64,000 bases of DNA from Solimonas marina (GTDB lineage Bacteria > Pseudomonadota > Gammaproteobacteria > Nevskiales > Nevskiaceae), in NCBI RefSeq assembly GCF_012241385.1, contig NZ_JAAVXB010000002.1, positions 248,001 through 312,000 of the forward strand. Reading direction: 5' to 3'. The first letter of the stretch is position 1; each line of letters starts with the position of its first letter. The translations under genes and the position numbers were made by a program. The notes below the pieces were generated by a model, which was not told the origin of the DNA, searched no databases, and saw nothing but the letters and a program-made list of their open reading frames with translations. Below, one piece after another: positions 52,445 to 61,253 of this stretch.

Positions 52445-53745
52445 GGGATGACAACTCCGTTCCGGATAACCTGCACGACCGCGTGATCGGCCGCACCAAA
52501 ACCCGCGTTGCGTGGATGACGCATCGAGGACACCAACTGCTTCTTCCCATCGCTTTCGCGCATCAGCGACGCGCCGCTCATGTAGCGCGGAAGCGACAAA
52601 TTCTTTCGAGTGAGGTGCACGATCTGGCCGCTGATCGAACCCAGCAGGAGATTTCCGTTGGTGTTCCACCAGCACGCGACGCGGCCTTTGTAGTCGAGGT
52701 CGAAATCATCACCGAGCGCGCGGCACGACGAGCCGACGATGGTGCCGTGCGGATCGATCGGCCGGAGTTGGAAGCTGCGCGGATCGTCACCGGACAAGAA
52801 GAACGTCTGCTTGTCCGTGCCAACGTAGATTCCATCTTCGACCGGCTCAAGCAGCAACACCGGGCCGGGGAAATCGAAGTAGTTGCGCGTGCGCGAGGTC
52901 AGCCCATACCGCAGCGGGTCGCTGTAGGTCACGCGGCTGCCGAGCGCCGAATACATCCGGCCGCGATACTGGCGCACGATCGTGCCCGGCGGCATGCGAT
53001 CGAGCATCAGCGTGTCGAGCTGGCGGCCGAGCGTCCGCTTGTTGAGGCTGAAGCTGGTGGTGCCGACTGGCACTGTCGCGGCCGAGTACAGCACATCGCC
53101 GTTCGGCGGCGACTGGTAGATGCGGATCAGCGTGCACGACGGATCGAGCGGCTGCGGAATGCTGGTGAGCTGAATGCCTTGGCCGTCGGCGACATCGATC
53201 GTCGCTGCCCGCATGGCGCCAGATTCCTCACCGGCATCGCCGTTGAGGTCGCGCAGCCACGTCACGACCACCTGATACCGGCCGCCGTCCATCGAGCCGC
53301 CCGAAAACGTCGTCAGCAGCGGTTGCGCCGGCGGCGTGTCGATGCCCCAGGGGTAAATGGTCTTGTCGGCGCGAACGACGCCGCGGATCAGGCCGTTGCT
53401 CCAATACACCCGGTCGCCGACCAGTTCGTACGACATCCGTGCATCGGGGTCGACAGGCAGCAGTGGCACAGGTGGCGGTTCACTCTCGTCGAACCAACAC
53501 AAGTTGCCGTCGAAAACGACGAGCCCGAACGGTAGCTCAGCGGTCCCGAAAAGACTGTGCGCTCGGCCGGAGAACAACAGCTTGTAGCCGTCTCGGCGCT
53601 TGGTTTTGCCGTTGCGGTCAATATCGACGTTCAGGGCATCTCGCAGATACGCTGGCGTCGTCCGCGTCGCCGCGAGTTCGTGCACGTCGTCGGTATTGTT
53701 CATTCCGCCCGGCCAACGTCCGCCTACTGTCGAATCAGTCGCCAT
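52441..53745 (-). CDS. Tail or DNA-stabilisation protein, podovirus type
   Basis: A 434-residue beta-rich protein. LRDALNVDIDRNGKTKRRDG near the N-terminus is typical of podoviral tail proteins that describe a propeller or tail-hub fold, and later segments (YQVVVTWLRDLNGDAGEES; IVRQYRGRMYSALGSRVTYS) fit the same type. It follows the gp6-like adaptor gene by 4 bases. P22 gp10-like stabiliser is the closest role, at low certainty. Confidence 0.6.
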   Translation of the reverse strand: MATDSTVGGRWPGGMNNTDDVHELAATRTTPAYLRDALNVDIDRNGKTKRRDGYKLLFSGRAHSLFGTAELPFGLVVFDGNLCWFDESEPPPVPLLPVDPDARMSYELVGDRVYWSNGLIRGVVRADKTIYPWGIDTPPAQPLLTTFSGGSMDGGRYQVVVTWLRDLNGDAGEESGAMRAATIDVADGQGIQLTSIPQPLDPSCTLIRIYQSPPNGDVLYSAATVPVGTTSFSLNKRTLGRQLDTLMLDRMPPGTIVRQYRGRMYSALGSRVTYSDPLRYGLTSRTRNYFDFPGPVLLLEPVEDGIYVGTDKQTFFLSGDDPRSFQLRPIDPHGTIVGSSCRALGDDFDLDYKGRVACWWNTNGNLLLGSISGQIVHLTRKNLSLPRYMSGASLMRESDGKKQLVSSMRHPRNAGFGAADHAVVQVIRNGVVIP

Positions 53746-53749
53746 CTCG

Positions 53750-54403
53750 TTACCAATGCGGCCGGCAGACCGGCACTTTCTTGAGGCGGCGCTTGCGGCG
53801 GACGTTGGCGTCCGGGCGCTCGCCGAAACTTGCGGTGAACAGCGCCGCGTGATCGGCCGCGCGCTGGCGGTCGTTCGCGTCGGCGTCGCGGCGCTTGAAC
53901 GCCAGATGTGCCGCCCAATCGAGCAGCAGCGGGTGATAGGCCGGATTGATCTCGGGTTCTGCCTCTGTGTCGTTCAGCGACATCGGCTCGGTCGGCAGGC
54001 GCCACAGACACAGCGCGAGGTCGGTATCGGTGGTCGGCGTCGGGAATGGGCGGATGTACGCCTCTTCTTCGTAGAAGCGGCAGGGCTGGCCGGTCATCGT
54101 TCGCCAGCGGCCGCCGTATTCGTTGTCGAGCTCGTCGCTCGTGGTGCGCTCGAGCTTGCGTGCGCCGGCGTAGACCTTGTCGACAGCGATGACGAGTTTC
54201 GAGAGCGGGGCCGTTGCCGTGTTCGCAGCGGCTGTGAGCTGCGCCAGCTCGGACGACTCGTCGTAGATCAGAAACGCGCGAATGCAGGCCTCATCTACGG
54301 ACTCGTTCAGGTAGGTGACAAGCTGCTCATCCGCCCACAGGTACGGGGCCGCTGAATCATCCAGCAGCACCCGTAGTTCTGTGAGCAGATCAGGCAGCTT
54401 CAT
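53750..54403 (-). CDS. Head-tail adaptor (gp6-like)
   Basis: A 217-residue protein: LLTELRVLLDDSAAPYLWAD and LVTYLNESVDEACIRA at the N-terminus give the usual alpha-helical start of phage adaptor proteins of the gp6/DUF6682 type, then PINPAYHPLLLDWAAHLAFKR-like late helix (EINPAYHPLLLDWAAH). It should bridge portal and tail. Confidence 0.75.
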   Translation of the reverse strand: MKLPDLLTELRVLLDDSAAPYLWADEQLVTYLNESVDEACIRAFLIYDESSELAQLTAAANTATAPLSKLVIAVDKVYAGARKLERTTSDELDNEYGGRWRTMTGQPCRFYEEEAYIRPFPTPTTDTDLALCLWRLPTEPMSLNDTEAEPEINPAYHPLLLDWAAHLAFKRRDADANDRQRAADHAALFTASFGERPDANVRRKRRLKKVPVCRPHW

Positions 54404-54409
54404 CGCTGA

Positions 54410-54784
54410 TTACTTCTTCAGGCCCGCTTCCAGCGTCGCCCAGACTTCGTCGCGCTCGACCGTCGTGACTTCGAAGCCGACGGCTTCGGACAGCTTCTTG
54501 ACGTTCGGCTTGGCGTCTTCGTCGAAAGCAGCCTCGTCGTCGGAGTCGAGCAGCTTCTCGATGGCGACACGGATCTGTTCTGCGCGCTTCTCCGCGGCGG
54601 TGGCCTTCTTCGACTTCTTCTCGTCGTCGACGCTGATCCCGACCGGGATGCAGCCCTTGGCGATCGCCTCGCGGCGGAAGTGCGTCGGAACCGTGGAGCC
54701 GGCCTTCTCGTGCGTAATCACGAGCGTGTGGCCGCTGGTCAGGGCGAGGGACATGGGCGTGTCGCCCGGTGCACGAAACTTCAT
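54410..54784 (-). CDS. Hypothetical late protein
   Basis: A 124-residue protein, MKFRAPGDTPMSLALTSGHT, then charged helical sequence (DDEKKSKKATAAEKRAEQIR). A basic-acidic alternating middle and an ERDEVWATLEAGLKK end. No family recognised. Position between connector and capsid decoration genes suggests a head-assembly role. Confidence 0.6.
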   Translation of the reverse strand: MKFRAPGDTPMSLALTSGHTLVITHEKAGSTVPTHFRREAIAKGCIPVGISVDDEKKSKKATAAEKRAEQIRVAIEKLLDSDDEAAFDEDAKPNVKKLSEAVGFEVTTVERDEVWATLEAGLKK

Positions 54785-54838
54785 GGTGGTTCTCCCGTAG
54801 AAGGACAGAAGGGCGGGGATTGCTCCCCGCCCACCTGG

Positions 54839-55270
54839 TTACGCGCCCGGCAGGCCCGGGCCGCGCGAGTCGAGGCCCTGCGAGAACGCAGCGCGGCCCT
54901 GCACGACGTAGTCGATGCGGATGCGGCACTGACCGACCGTCGCGTCCGTGCCCGTCTGCGCGAAGAGCGCCTTCAGCAACTCGTTCACCGTGTGCTTGTA
55001 GCCAGTGAGCGTCAGCGCCGTGCGGCCCGCGGTCTTCAGGTCGATCGCCGCTGCGGTGTAGCGGTCATCGTCGGCCGCATCACCAAGCTTGAACGTCGCG
55101 GTCGTGCCGCTATCCCACGGCGTCAGGACGGTGAGGTCGCCGCCGACGAGGATCGCGTTCGCCGGTACGTCGAAGGCATCTTCGGCCGTGCCGTACGCGA
55201 CCGGATCGGTCGCCGAGACTTCGAGGATGGCCGACACGATTTCCTGCCGGCCGGATTTCAGCTTGATCAT
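54839..55270 (-). CDS. Possible head decoration or capsid accessory protein
   Basis: A 143-residue beta-rich protein (starts MIKLKSGRQEIVSAILEVSA; later AILVGGDLTVLTPWDSGTTA). It follows the capsid gene directly in the operon. Domain identity not recognised; the role is from position. Confidence 0.55.
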   Translation of the reverse strand: MIKLKSGRQEIVSAILEVSATDPVAYGTAEDAFDVPANAILVGGDLTVLTPWDSGTTATFKLGDAADDDRYTAAAIDLKTAGRTALTLTGYKHTVNELLKALFAQTGTDATVGQCRIRIDYVVQGRAAFSQGLDSRGPGLPGA

Positions 55271-55333
55271 GGAACTGCTCCTTTCATCATCAGGGGAGGT
55301 GAAAGGGGCGCACCGAAGCGCGCCCCTTCCGGG

Positions 55334-56440
55334 TTACGCGCCTTCGGCGTGATCGATCGTCAGCGCACCGAAGTCCTCGACCGACTTGTCGTAGATCGAA
55401 TAGAACTCCGGCTTGAGCAGGCCGAACATCTTGTCGACGTTGATGCCCTGCTTGCTGCCGTAGTCGAAGTCCTTCTCGGTCCACTCCGCCGGACCCAGGT
55501 CGGCCATGCCCATCGCCTGCGCGCCGCACAGCAGCGTGCGGGTGCCGTTGACGTTGCCGTCCGAGCCCCACTTGTTGCCCGCGCCCGCGCCGGTCGTCGT
55601 GTAGACGAGGCGGTGCTCGTGGAAAATGATCCCGTCGAGCGTGACCGTGCCGCCGGTGAAGAACGGCGAGTCCGTACCCGACTTCGTCGCAACCTGCTGC
55701 ACGGCGCGGATGTAGTCCGGATCCTGCTTGAGCTGGGCGAACGAGCCCGGCCGCAGCATGCAGATGAAATACTCCTTGCCGCCGGACATCAGCGGGCGGA
55801 TGTAGTGCTCGTTCGCATAGGCCTTGGCCTTCACGATCGCCTTGTAGGTCAGGCGGTCGGTCGCGGCGATCGACGCGGTGCTCGACGGCACCAACTCACC
55901 GCCGGCGAACATCAGCGCACGCTTGCTCGACGGTGCGCGGACGTCTTTCGCGAACGCGAGATTGGCGAACGCCGACGACGTGCGCGGGCTGCCGTCGCAG
56001 TTGTAGGCGTACGAGATGCCCGACAGCGTCAGGAAGCCGAGCTGATCGAGGCGGTTGCCGAGCCAGTAGGCCAGGCGGTCGCGCGCGGTCTCGCGGAAGC
56101 GGATGACCGTACGCTGGTCGGCCATCTTGCCCTTGTTCTTCACGCTGTGCGTGATGAGGTCGATCGTGATGATCTGCTCGAAGGACTGCATCGCCTCTTC
56201 GTTGCCTTCACGCTCGTTGTCACCGATCACGCCGTCGTCGACGAGGTCGGCCACGAGCTGGAAGATGCACTGCTCGCCCTTCTCGGTCTTCGTGAGTTCG
56301 GTGATGCGCTGAATCATCGAGCCGTCGGACGAGCCGACGAACTTCTTGAGGAACATCTGGTCACGCGCTGCCTGCCAGAGGTCCCGCGACCAGACGAGCT
56401 TCTGCTTGTCGGTCAGTGCCGCAAAATTGGTCTGAGCCAT
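55334..56440 (-). CDS. Major capsid protein, N4 gp56-like family
   Basis: A 368-residue protein that fits the N4-gp56 family of HK97-fold capsid proteins. It starts MAQTNFAALTDKQKLVWSRD; SMIQRITELTKTEKGEQCIF and LITHSVKNKGKMADQRTV are typical N-terminal blocks, and RPLMSGGKEYFICMLRPGSF is in the middle. There is a CGGAGACT ribosome-binding site before the ATG. The gene is preceded by a 330-base non-coding interval with a terminator. Confidence 0.9.
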   Translation of the reverse strand: MAQTNFAALTDKQKLVWSRDLWQAARDQMFLKKFVGSSDGSMIQRITELTKTEKGEQCIFQLVADLVDDGVIGDNEREGNEEAMQSFEQIITIDLITHSVKNKGKMADQRTVIRFRETARDRLAYWLGNRLDQLGFLTLSGISYAYNCDGSPRTSSAFANLAFAKDVRAPSSKRALMFAGGELVPSSTASIAATDRLTYKAIVKAKAYANEHYIRPLMSGGKEYFICMLRPGSFAQLKQDPDYIRAVQQVATKSGTDSPFFTGGTVTLDGIIFHEHRLVYTTTGAGAGNKWGSDGNVNGTRTLLCGAQAMGMADLGPAEWTEKDFDYGSKQGINVDKMFGLLKPEFYSIYDKSVEDFGALTIDHAEGA

Positions 56441-56730
56441 TGCCAGTCTCCGAAAGTGGAATTGCTGCTTTCGGGCTGTGCGCCGCCCAATTCCGCGGAG
56501 ACATGGCTTGCGGCGCCAAGAAGCCGAACTGCTGACGGGAGTAACACCGGCCCGATTTACCGCCGTGGGCGAGGCGAGAGCGCTGTAGTCAGCGAGCCAG
56601 ATTGAGCGACGGCCGGTTCATCGAAGGCCGGGGAGTGGCGGCCGGAGAATCCCCAGCCGCCGCACAACCATTTCGGGAGTGAACCCGTGGTGAAAGCATC
56701 GCTTTCAGCGCGATGTCGTATCCACAACTC
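56441..56730 (-). other. Long non-coding leader before the capsid gene
   Basis: No convincing gene. A 71-residue frame here reads through the terminator hairpin and is rejected. The stretch contains a short inverted repeat TGAAAGC-ATC-GCTTTCA (56691-56707) and several GC-rich hairpin-capable blocks (around 56608-56632). A capsid promoter may lie here, but no clear -35/-10 pair is seen. Confidence 0.5.
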
Positions 56731-56757
56731 AAAAAAAAGCCCGCCGTGTAGGCGGGC
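56731..56757 (-). terminator. Rho-independent terminator after the scaffold gene
   Basis: On the minus strand GCCCGCC pairs with GGCGGGC around a 5-base loop, followed by eight T (plus 56731-56738). It lies 18 bases beyond the scaffold-like gene's stop, inside the late operon. Confidence 0.85.
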
Positions 56758-56774
56758 AAAACCCCATGTCACCG

Positions 56775-57713
56775 TTACAGCGTGTCGCCACGCATTTCGC
56801 GCTTCACCTTCGCAGGCAGCTTGCCGAACTCTTCGTCGCTGAGGGATTTGGGGTCGAGCTTCGCACCGGTGGCACGGTTGCCCTGACCGCCATTCATCGG
56901 TGGCGGCTGCCGGCGAGCGGTCTCGGCGTTGCGCTTCAGCGCCAGGCGCTCGCGCATGCTCACCTGCTTTTGCCGCTGGTCATCGCTCTCTTCTTCTTCG
57001 GCCGCCGCCGGCGCGAACAGCTTGCCGGCTTTGTCAGCGGCCTTGCGCAGGGCATCCGCGGCAGAGTCACCCTTGGCCATGTAGCTGTTGCGCATCGCGA
57101 CGACGTAGTCGATCGCGTCGGCGTTGGCCGCGTCAGAGCGTGAGTCGAGATACGGATACTGCTCGATGACGTCAGCCACCGCTTCGGCAAACGCGCGCTG
57201 CACGGTCGTCGCGGTGTCTTCGGCCCGGGCCTGCTCGAGCGCTTTCTGCAGCACGATCGCGTCAATCTGCTCGTCCAGTGCGTCGACCTTGTCGAGGTCG
57301 CCGTCGAGCATCGCCTGATTGCGCTGGCGTCGAAGGGCCTTCACGTCGACCTGCTGCTCTTCGGCCGGCTCGTCCTGCTTCTTCGACCCGCCGCGTTCTT
57401 CCAGCAGGCGCAGGCGTTCCTCGAGGCGAACGCGCGCTTCCTGCTCGCTCTTCAGCTTATTGTTCACCTCGTCGAAGCGGCCCTTCGGGATGAAGCCAGG
57501 GCGGTTCTGTTGCTCGCCTTCCTCTTCTTCCTGCTCTTCCTCTTCTTCGCCAGCGACAGCGCTGAGGTTGCGCTCGTTGAGTTCCGGTTCCGCGTTGTCG
57601 CCGCGGTCTTCGGCTTCTTCTTCCTGCTCTTCCTGTTCCTCTTCCTGCTCTTCGAGTTCTTCCTCGATCTCGAGCTCTTCCTGCTCTTCGGTGTTCTGGT
57701 TCGGCTTGGGCAT
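56775..57713 (-). CDS. Scaffolding-like protein, Glu-rich
   Basis: A 312-residue acidic protein. The first ~70 residues are nearly all Glu/Gln (EEQEELEIEEELEEQEEEQE). A helical middle (~75-240) and a basic C-terminal region ending KLPAKVKREMRGDTL follow. The order portal - small genes - this - capsid, and the composition, match phage scaffolding proteins. It would leave the head on maturation. Confidence 0.75.
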   Translation of the reverse strand: MPKPNQNTEEQEELEIEEELEEQEEEQEEQEEEAEDRGDNAEPELNERNLSAVAGEEEEEQEEEEGEQQNRPGFIPKGRFDEVNNKLKSEQEARVRLEERLRLLEERGGSKKQDEPAEEQQVDVKALRRQRNQAMLDGDLDKVDALDEQIDAIVLQKALEQARAEDTATTVQRAFAEAVADVIEQYPYLDSRSDAANADAIDYVVAMRNSYMAKGDSAADALRKAADKAGKLFAPAAAEEEESDDQRQKQVSMRERLALKRNAETARRQPPPMNGGQGNRATGAKLDPKSLSDEEFGKLPAKVKREMRGDTL

Positions 57714-57733
57714 GATGGGGCTCCCGTTGGTGG

Positions 57734-57967
57734 TTACTTCGAGTCCGCGCTACCAAACGCGGCCTTCATCTCCTGCAGACGCTCGCTCGCGAGCTTCTTT
57801 GCAGCCTTGAAGCGCTTCGGGTCGCGGCGCACTTCCTGCGCGCGCAACAACGTGCGCATGTCCTCTTCGATCTGCCACTTGTCCGGACCGCTGCTGATCG
57901 CGTTCTCGGACTTGGGCATAGAGACGACGCTGACCTTCAACGCGCCTTTCTTCTTGGGGTCAGCCAT
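57734..57967 (-). CDS. Small basic late protein
   Basis: A 77-residue protein from ATG 57967: MADPKKKGALKVSVVSMPKS, then EDMRTLLRAQEVRRDPKRFK, strongly helical and basic. Overlaps the Cys-rich gene by 8 bases. No family recognised. Confidence 0.6.
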   Translation of the reverse strand: MADPKKKGALKVSVVSMPKSENAISSGPDKWQIEEDMRTLLRAQEVRRDPKRFKAAKKLASERLQEMKAAFGSADSK

Positions 57968-58157
57968 GTCGCGGCTCCTGTCGGGTGTGCTCGGCGCAGG
58001 TGCGCTCCGCATGCGGGTAGGGCGGCCCGGCGCGCCCGTGCGGCCCGGCCTGCTGTGACCAGTGGCCGCAGCCGAGCGCGCACGAGCCCATGCCGTGCGC
58101 CGGATTGATCGAGTCGGGCGACCAGTGCCCGCAGGTGCTGCACGTCACGAAGTTCAT
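57960..58157 (-). CDS. Small zinc-binding-like late protein
   Basis: A 65-residue protein with CSTCGHW, then CALGCGHW and a later CAEH. Two CxxC-type pairs and His residues suggest a zinc fold. ATGA overlap with the portal gene's stop and an 8-base overlap downstream support translation. Confidence 0.6.
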   Translation of the reverse strand: MNFVTCSTCGHWSPDSINPAHGMGSCALGCGHWSQQAGPHGRAGPPYPHAERTCAEHTRQEPRHG

Positions 58158-60286
58158 GGCTGGCCACCTTCAATCCCGGCATCGGCGCCAACGGCCGCGT
58201 GTTCGGGATGCGCGGGGAACAGCGGGTGCGTGTTCTGCGGCATGGCGACGTGCTCGATGCCGGCCGGAGCGTTCGGAATGATCGGCGGGGCGTCGCGATC
58301 GACGAATCCCGCGGAACCGAGAATCTGATCGGCAAGCGGGGCGGTCGCCGGCGTCTGCGCAATGACCTGGGCAGTCTGGATAGCGCTGAACTGCGCTTCG
58401 ACTGCCGACGCGGTCGCGTCGGCGTCGGTCTTGCGGGCCTGAGCGTTCGTCAGGTCCGTTTTGGCCTTCGTCATCGGATCAGCCTTGCCGGCGCTGGCCG
58501 CCATGCGGCGCAGGATCTCTGCCTTGTCGGCCAGGGTGCTCGCACGGATGATGACGTCGTCCGGAATCGGTACGCCCTCTTCCTTCATCCGCATGGCCTG
58601 CTCGAACTGGCCATTCTCGAATGTCACCTGCATCGGCACTTCGGAGATGACGACCTTGTACTCACCGATGGTCAGGTCGTTCATGATCTCGCCGGTGGCT
58701 GGGTCCGGCGTGTTCACTGCAAGCGTTTCGTCGTCCGGCTCGCCGGTCTCGGGGTCTTGCTTCGAGATGATGAACAGACGCTCGTCGTCGTAGTACGTCT
58801 GAACCAGCCAGAGCAGGCGCGCCGCCAGCAGCTTGCGGGTGCGCGCCAGGTTGTCGAGCTCAACGGAGAGCTGCTGCTGTGCGGCGTGCTGTCGCGACTG
58901 AATCGCGATGCCGCTCTTCTCCTGCCCTTCGAGTCCGCGCGCCGCGTCCGGAACCGTGTTCTCCTTCAGCAGCGACATCAGCCGGTCGATCATGCGATCG
59001 ATGCCGTTCGGGATCTGGTTCGGCTGGATCTTCTCGGGCTTCTGGTTGCGCTTGTGCTCGATCACGACGCCAGTCTTCCCGCCGGACTCGGCGAGTTCTT
59101 CGGTCGTCATGTTCGTGAGCGAGTTCTCTTCGACCATCCAGCCGGAGTTCGCCGTCGAGTTGACCGTGTGGATGAACTGCGATCCGAGCTTGTTGAGCGC
59201 GTCCTGCGGGCCGGTGGCGTTGTCGACCATGCCGCGGGACTGGCCGCGGCGGAAGAACGGGAAGTAGGGGACGATCGTGAACCACGGATACGGGCTCCAA
59301 TCGTCGAAGAGCACCGCGTCGTACGTGGTGACGGTCCACTTCACGCGCCGCGCCATGCGCTTCGTGAGAATGCCGCCGTTCGCCGTGTACTGCTGGATCT
59401 GCTCAGGGTCGAGCCCTTCGACCACGCGCACGTCGCCGGTGTCCGGCGAGACGATGACCTGGGCGAGCTGATAGACGAACTTCTGCCGATCGATGATGCG
59501 TACGCGCATCATGTTCCGGTCGCGCGACAGCGCGTCGTACACGCCGTAGTTGCCGGAATTCTTGTCGCCGAACTTGTTGCGTGACTCCGACGAGCTTTCG
59601 TCGTCACCGAAGTCGGCCTCGCCGGCGGCGCTGTTGCTCGGGGCGTTCGATCCGCTTTCCGCTTTCGCGCGAGCCTCGGCGCCGTAGCGCTGCTCGATCT
59701 CGTCGAGTGTCAGCCAGCGGCTGACGGTGACGTCTGCCCACTTGTCCGGGCTGTAGCTCTTCGCATCCGGATCGGGCATGACGTCCATCGGGTCGAGGTT
59801 GTCGATTCGCACCTCGCCCCGCATGGAGTCGTCGAAGTCGATGCGGATCTCGAAGAACCCGCGGCGCTGGATCATGCCGTCAAGAAAGACGTCCGACTCG
59901 ATCCAGTGGTACTCGTTGTTGTCGGCGACCTGCATGGCCACCTTCGACAGAACCGTCGCCAGTTCCTGCGTGGCCATGCCGCCGCGCGGCTGGAACGAGA
60001 TGTCCATGCGGTTCGCGATCTGGTAGCCAGCGGCTGCCTTGATCGCGGGCATGATCTCGTTGAATTCCAGCGGCAGACGGCCCTGTTCGCGCAGGACTTC
60101 CTTGTCCGCTTCGGTCCACTGCTTGCCGCCGCCGAGCACGTACTCTTCGAGCCGCCGTACCTCACGGCAGTAGTCGTCGTGCCCGCGGCCGCGCAGGTAT
60201 TCGTAGCGCTGCCAGTTCTCATCGGCGATCAGCTTTTCCGCGATCACATCTGAGGGGGCAAGAGTCGTGTCGGAGCCGTCTGCCAT
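58154..60286 (-). CDS. Portal protein, podovirus (P22-like) type
   Basis: A 710-residue portal that forms the DNA entry ring. Characteristic blocks are the N-terminal RGRGHDDYCREVRRLEEYVL, PLEFNEIMPAIKAAAGYQIA, NRMDISFQPRGG, WMVEENSLTN, IEHKRNQKPEKIQPNQIPNG and the C-terminal long-helix region. Length is close to P22 gp1 (725). Downstream order portal-scaffold-capsid is standard. Confidence 0.9.
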   Translation of the reverse strand: MADGSDTTLAPSDVIAEKLIADENWQRYEYLRGRGHDDYCREVRRLEEYVLGGGKQWTEADKEVLREQGRLPLEFNEIMPAIKAAAGYQIANRMDISFQPRGGMATQELATVLSKVAMQVADNNEYHWIESDVFLDGMIQRRGFFEIRIDFDDSMRGEVRIDNLDPMDVMPDPDAKSYSPDKWADVTVSRWLTLDEIEQRYGAEARAKAESGSNAPSNSAAGEADFGDDESSSESRNKFGDKNSGNYGVYDALSRDRNMMRVRIIDRQKFVYQLAQVIVSPDTGDVRVVEGLDPEQIQQYTANGGILTKRMARRVKWTVTTYDAVLFDDWSPYPWFTIVPYFPFFRRGQSRGMVDNATGPQDALNKLGSQFIHTVNSTANSGWMVEENSLTNMTTEELAESGGKTGVVIEHKRNQKPEKIQPNQIPNGIDRMIDRLMSLLKENTVPDAARGLEGQEKSGIAIQSRQHAAQQQLSVELDNLARTRKLLAARLLWLVQTYYDDERLFIISKQDPETGEPDDETLAVNTPDPATGEIMNDLTIGEYKVVISEVPMQVTFENGQFEQAMRMKEEGVPIPDDVIIRASTLADKAEILRRMAASAGKADPMTKAKTDLTNAQARKTDADATASAVEAQFSAIQTAQVIAQTPATAPLADQILGSAGFVDRDAPPIIPNAPAGIEHVAMPQNTHPLFPAHPEHAAVGADAGIEGGQP

Positions 60287-60287
60287 T

Positions 60288-60569
60288 TCAACGAGTCATG
60301 ATCACCGGGGTAGCCGCGGCGATCTCAATGCGCGGGCCTGCGGTGGCATGCCGGTATGCCTCGAGCCGGACCAGTTCGTTGACGGCGTCATCAAACGCCA
60401 GCTTGCAACGCGTGTCCGGATCGGGAGGCCCTGCCACCTTTCCGACCACGGTAAAGCCGCCGTCGAGTGCCAATACACAGCACGTCGTCGTGGTTCCGGG
60501 CACGTGCCAGAAGTGCGCTTTGCTGGTGCTGACCAGCTTCTCGACGGACTGGATGACCTCGGGCGTCAT
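60288..60569 (-). CDS. Gp49-like protein (N4 gp49/Sf6 gp66 type)
   Basis: A 93-residue protein, MTPEVIQSVEKLVSTSKAHF, followed by TTTCCVLALDGGFTVVGKVA and ELVRLEAYRHA, the pattern of the Gp49 family of small phage proteins. Function unknown. The start at ATG 60569 overlaps the stop of the upstream gene; a longer frame upstream is not used. Confidence 0.75.
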   Translation of the reverse strand: MTPEVIQSVEKLVSTSKAHFWHVPGTTTTCCVLALDGGFTVVGKVAGPPDPDTRCKLAFDDAVNELVRLEAYRHATAGPRIEIAAATPVIMTR

Positions 60570-61243
60570 GAGCCGACGACCTCGTTCGTACCGTCCCAGA
60601 CGAACTCGCTGAGCGGCAGATGCGTGCGGCAGCCGATACAGAACGTGCCCGAGTAGAACTTCGGGTCGCGGGCATACGTTTCGGCGATGTCCCGCGAAAT
60701 CGTCGTCGCGGCGCCGCAGCCAGATCCGCGCGTCATCTGCACCGGGCCGTCGAACTTGGCGCCGTGGCCGACATGCACGTACGTGTTGCGGACCGGCCGC
60801 ACGAAGCCCTTGGCGCGCTCTTCCGCTGTCAGCACGACGTAGTCCTTCTGCAGGCCCGTCGCCGGATTGATCATGCGGTGCTCGTCGTCGACCGGCTCGC
60901 CGCTCGAAAGCTGCTGCGCCGAGCGGTCGACGGGTGGCGCCTGGACCGGTGGCTGAGGCTCGGCAGGCTTCGGCTGCTCGATCAGCGTGTAGCCGTCCTC
61001 GAAGGCCGCGGCCGGCGACCACGAAGCGTAGCCGTCACCGTACTGAACGATGTAGCCGCCGATCAGTGAGTGGGCAGCACCCGGCGGCGCCACGCGTGCC
61101 AGCCATTCGCCCGCTACGCTGGTTTCATACCCACCTTCGCAGATCAGTTCGGCGTCGCCGTTTTCGTTGAAAACGTTGATATGCTCGATCTTCGCGGCGC
61201 GCACGCGCTTGTGGCACTGGTACAGCGGGAGTTCGTTGTTCAT
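60566..61243 (-). CDS. Conserved phage protein with Cys-containing C-terminal domain
   Basis: A 225-residue protein in two parts: an N-terminal ~100-residue domain of unknown type (YQCHKRVRAAKIEHINVFNE; YETSVAGEWLARVAPPGAAH), then a Pro-rich linker, then a domain VRNTYVHVGHGAKFDGPVQM and ISRDIAETYARDPKFYSGTF, ending FCIGCRTHLPLSEFVWDG, that occurs in many phage proteins. The HV..C..C residues could hold zinc. Confidence 0.75.
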   Translation of the reverse strand: MNNELPLYQCHKRVRAAKIEHINVFNENGDAELICEGGYETSVAGEWLARVAPPGAAHSLIGGYIVQYGDGYASWSPAAAFEDGYTLIEQPKPAEPQPPVQAPPVDRSAQQLSSGEPVDDEHRMINPATGLQKDYVVLTAEERAKGFVRPVRNTYVHVGHGAKFDGPVQMTRGSGCGAATTISRDIAETYARDPKFYSGTFCIGCRTHLPLSEFVWDGTNEVVGS

Positions 61244-61253
61244 GGACTTGTCC

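Noticed and set aside
54680-56605. 641-residue plus-strand frame across capsid and neighbour genes
   Set aside because: It reads through several well-supported minus-strand genes and the composition is Arg/Val/Ala-rich shadow sequence.
56557-56772. 71-residue minus-strand frame
   Set aside because: It translates through the terminator hairpin and its T-tract, and lacks a ribosome-binding site.
58199-59584. 461-residue plus-strand frame opposite the portal gene
   Set aside because: Shadow of the portal gene; no ribosome-binding site or family match.
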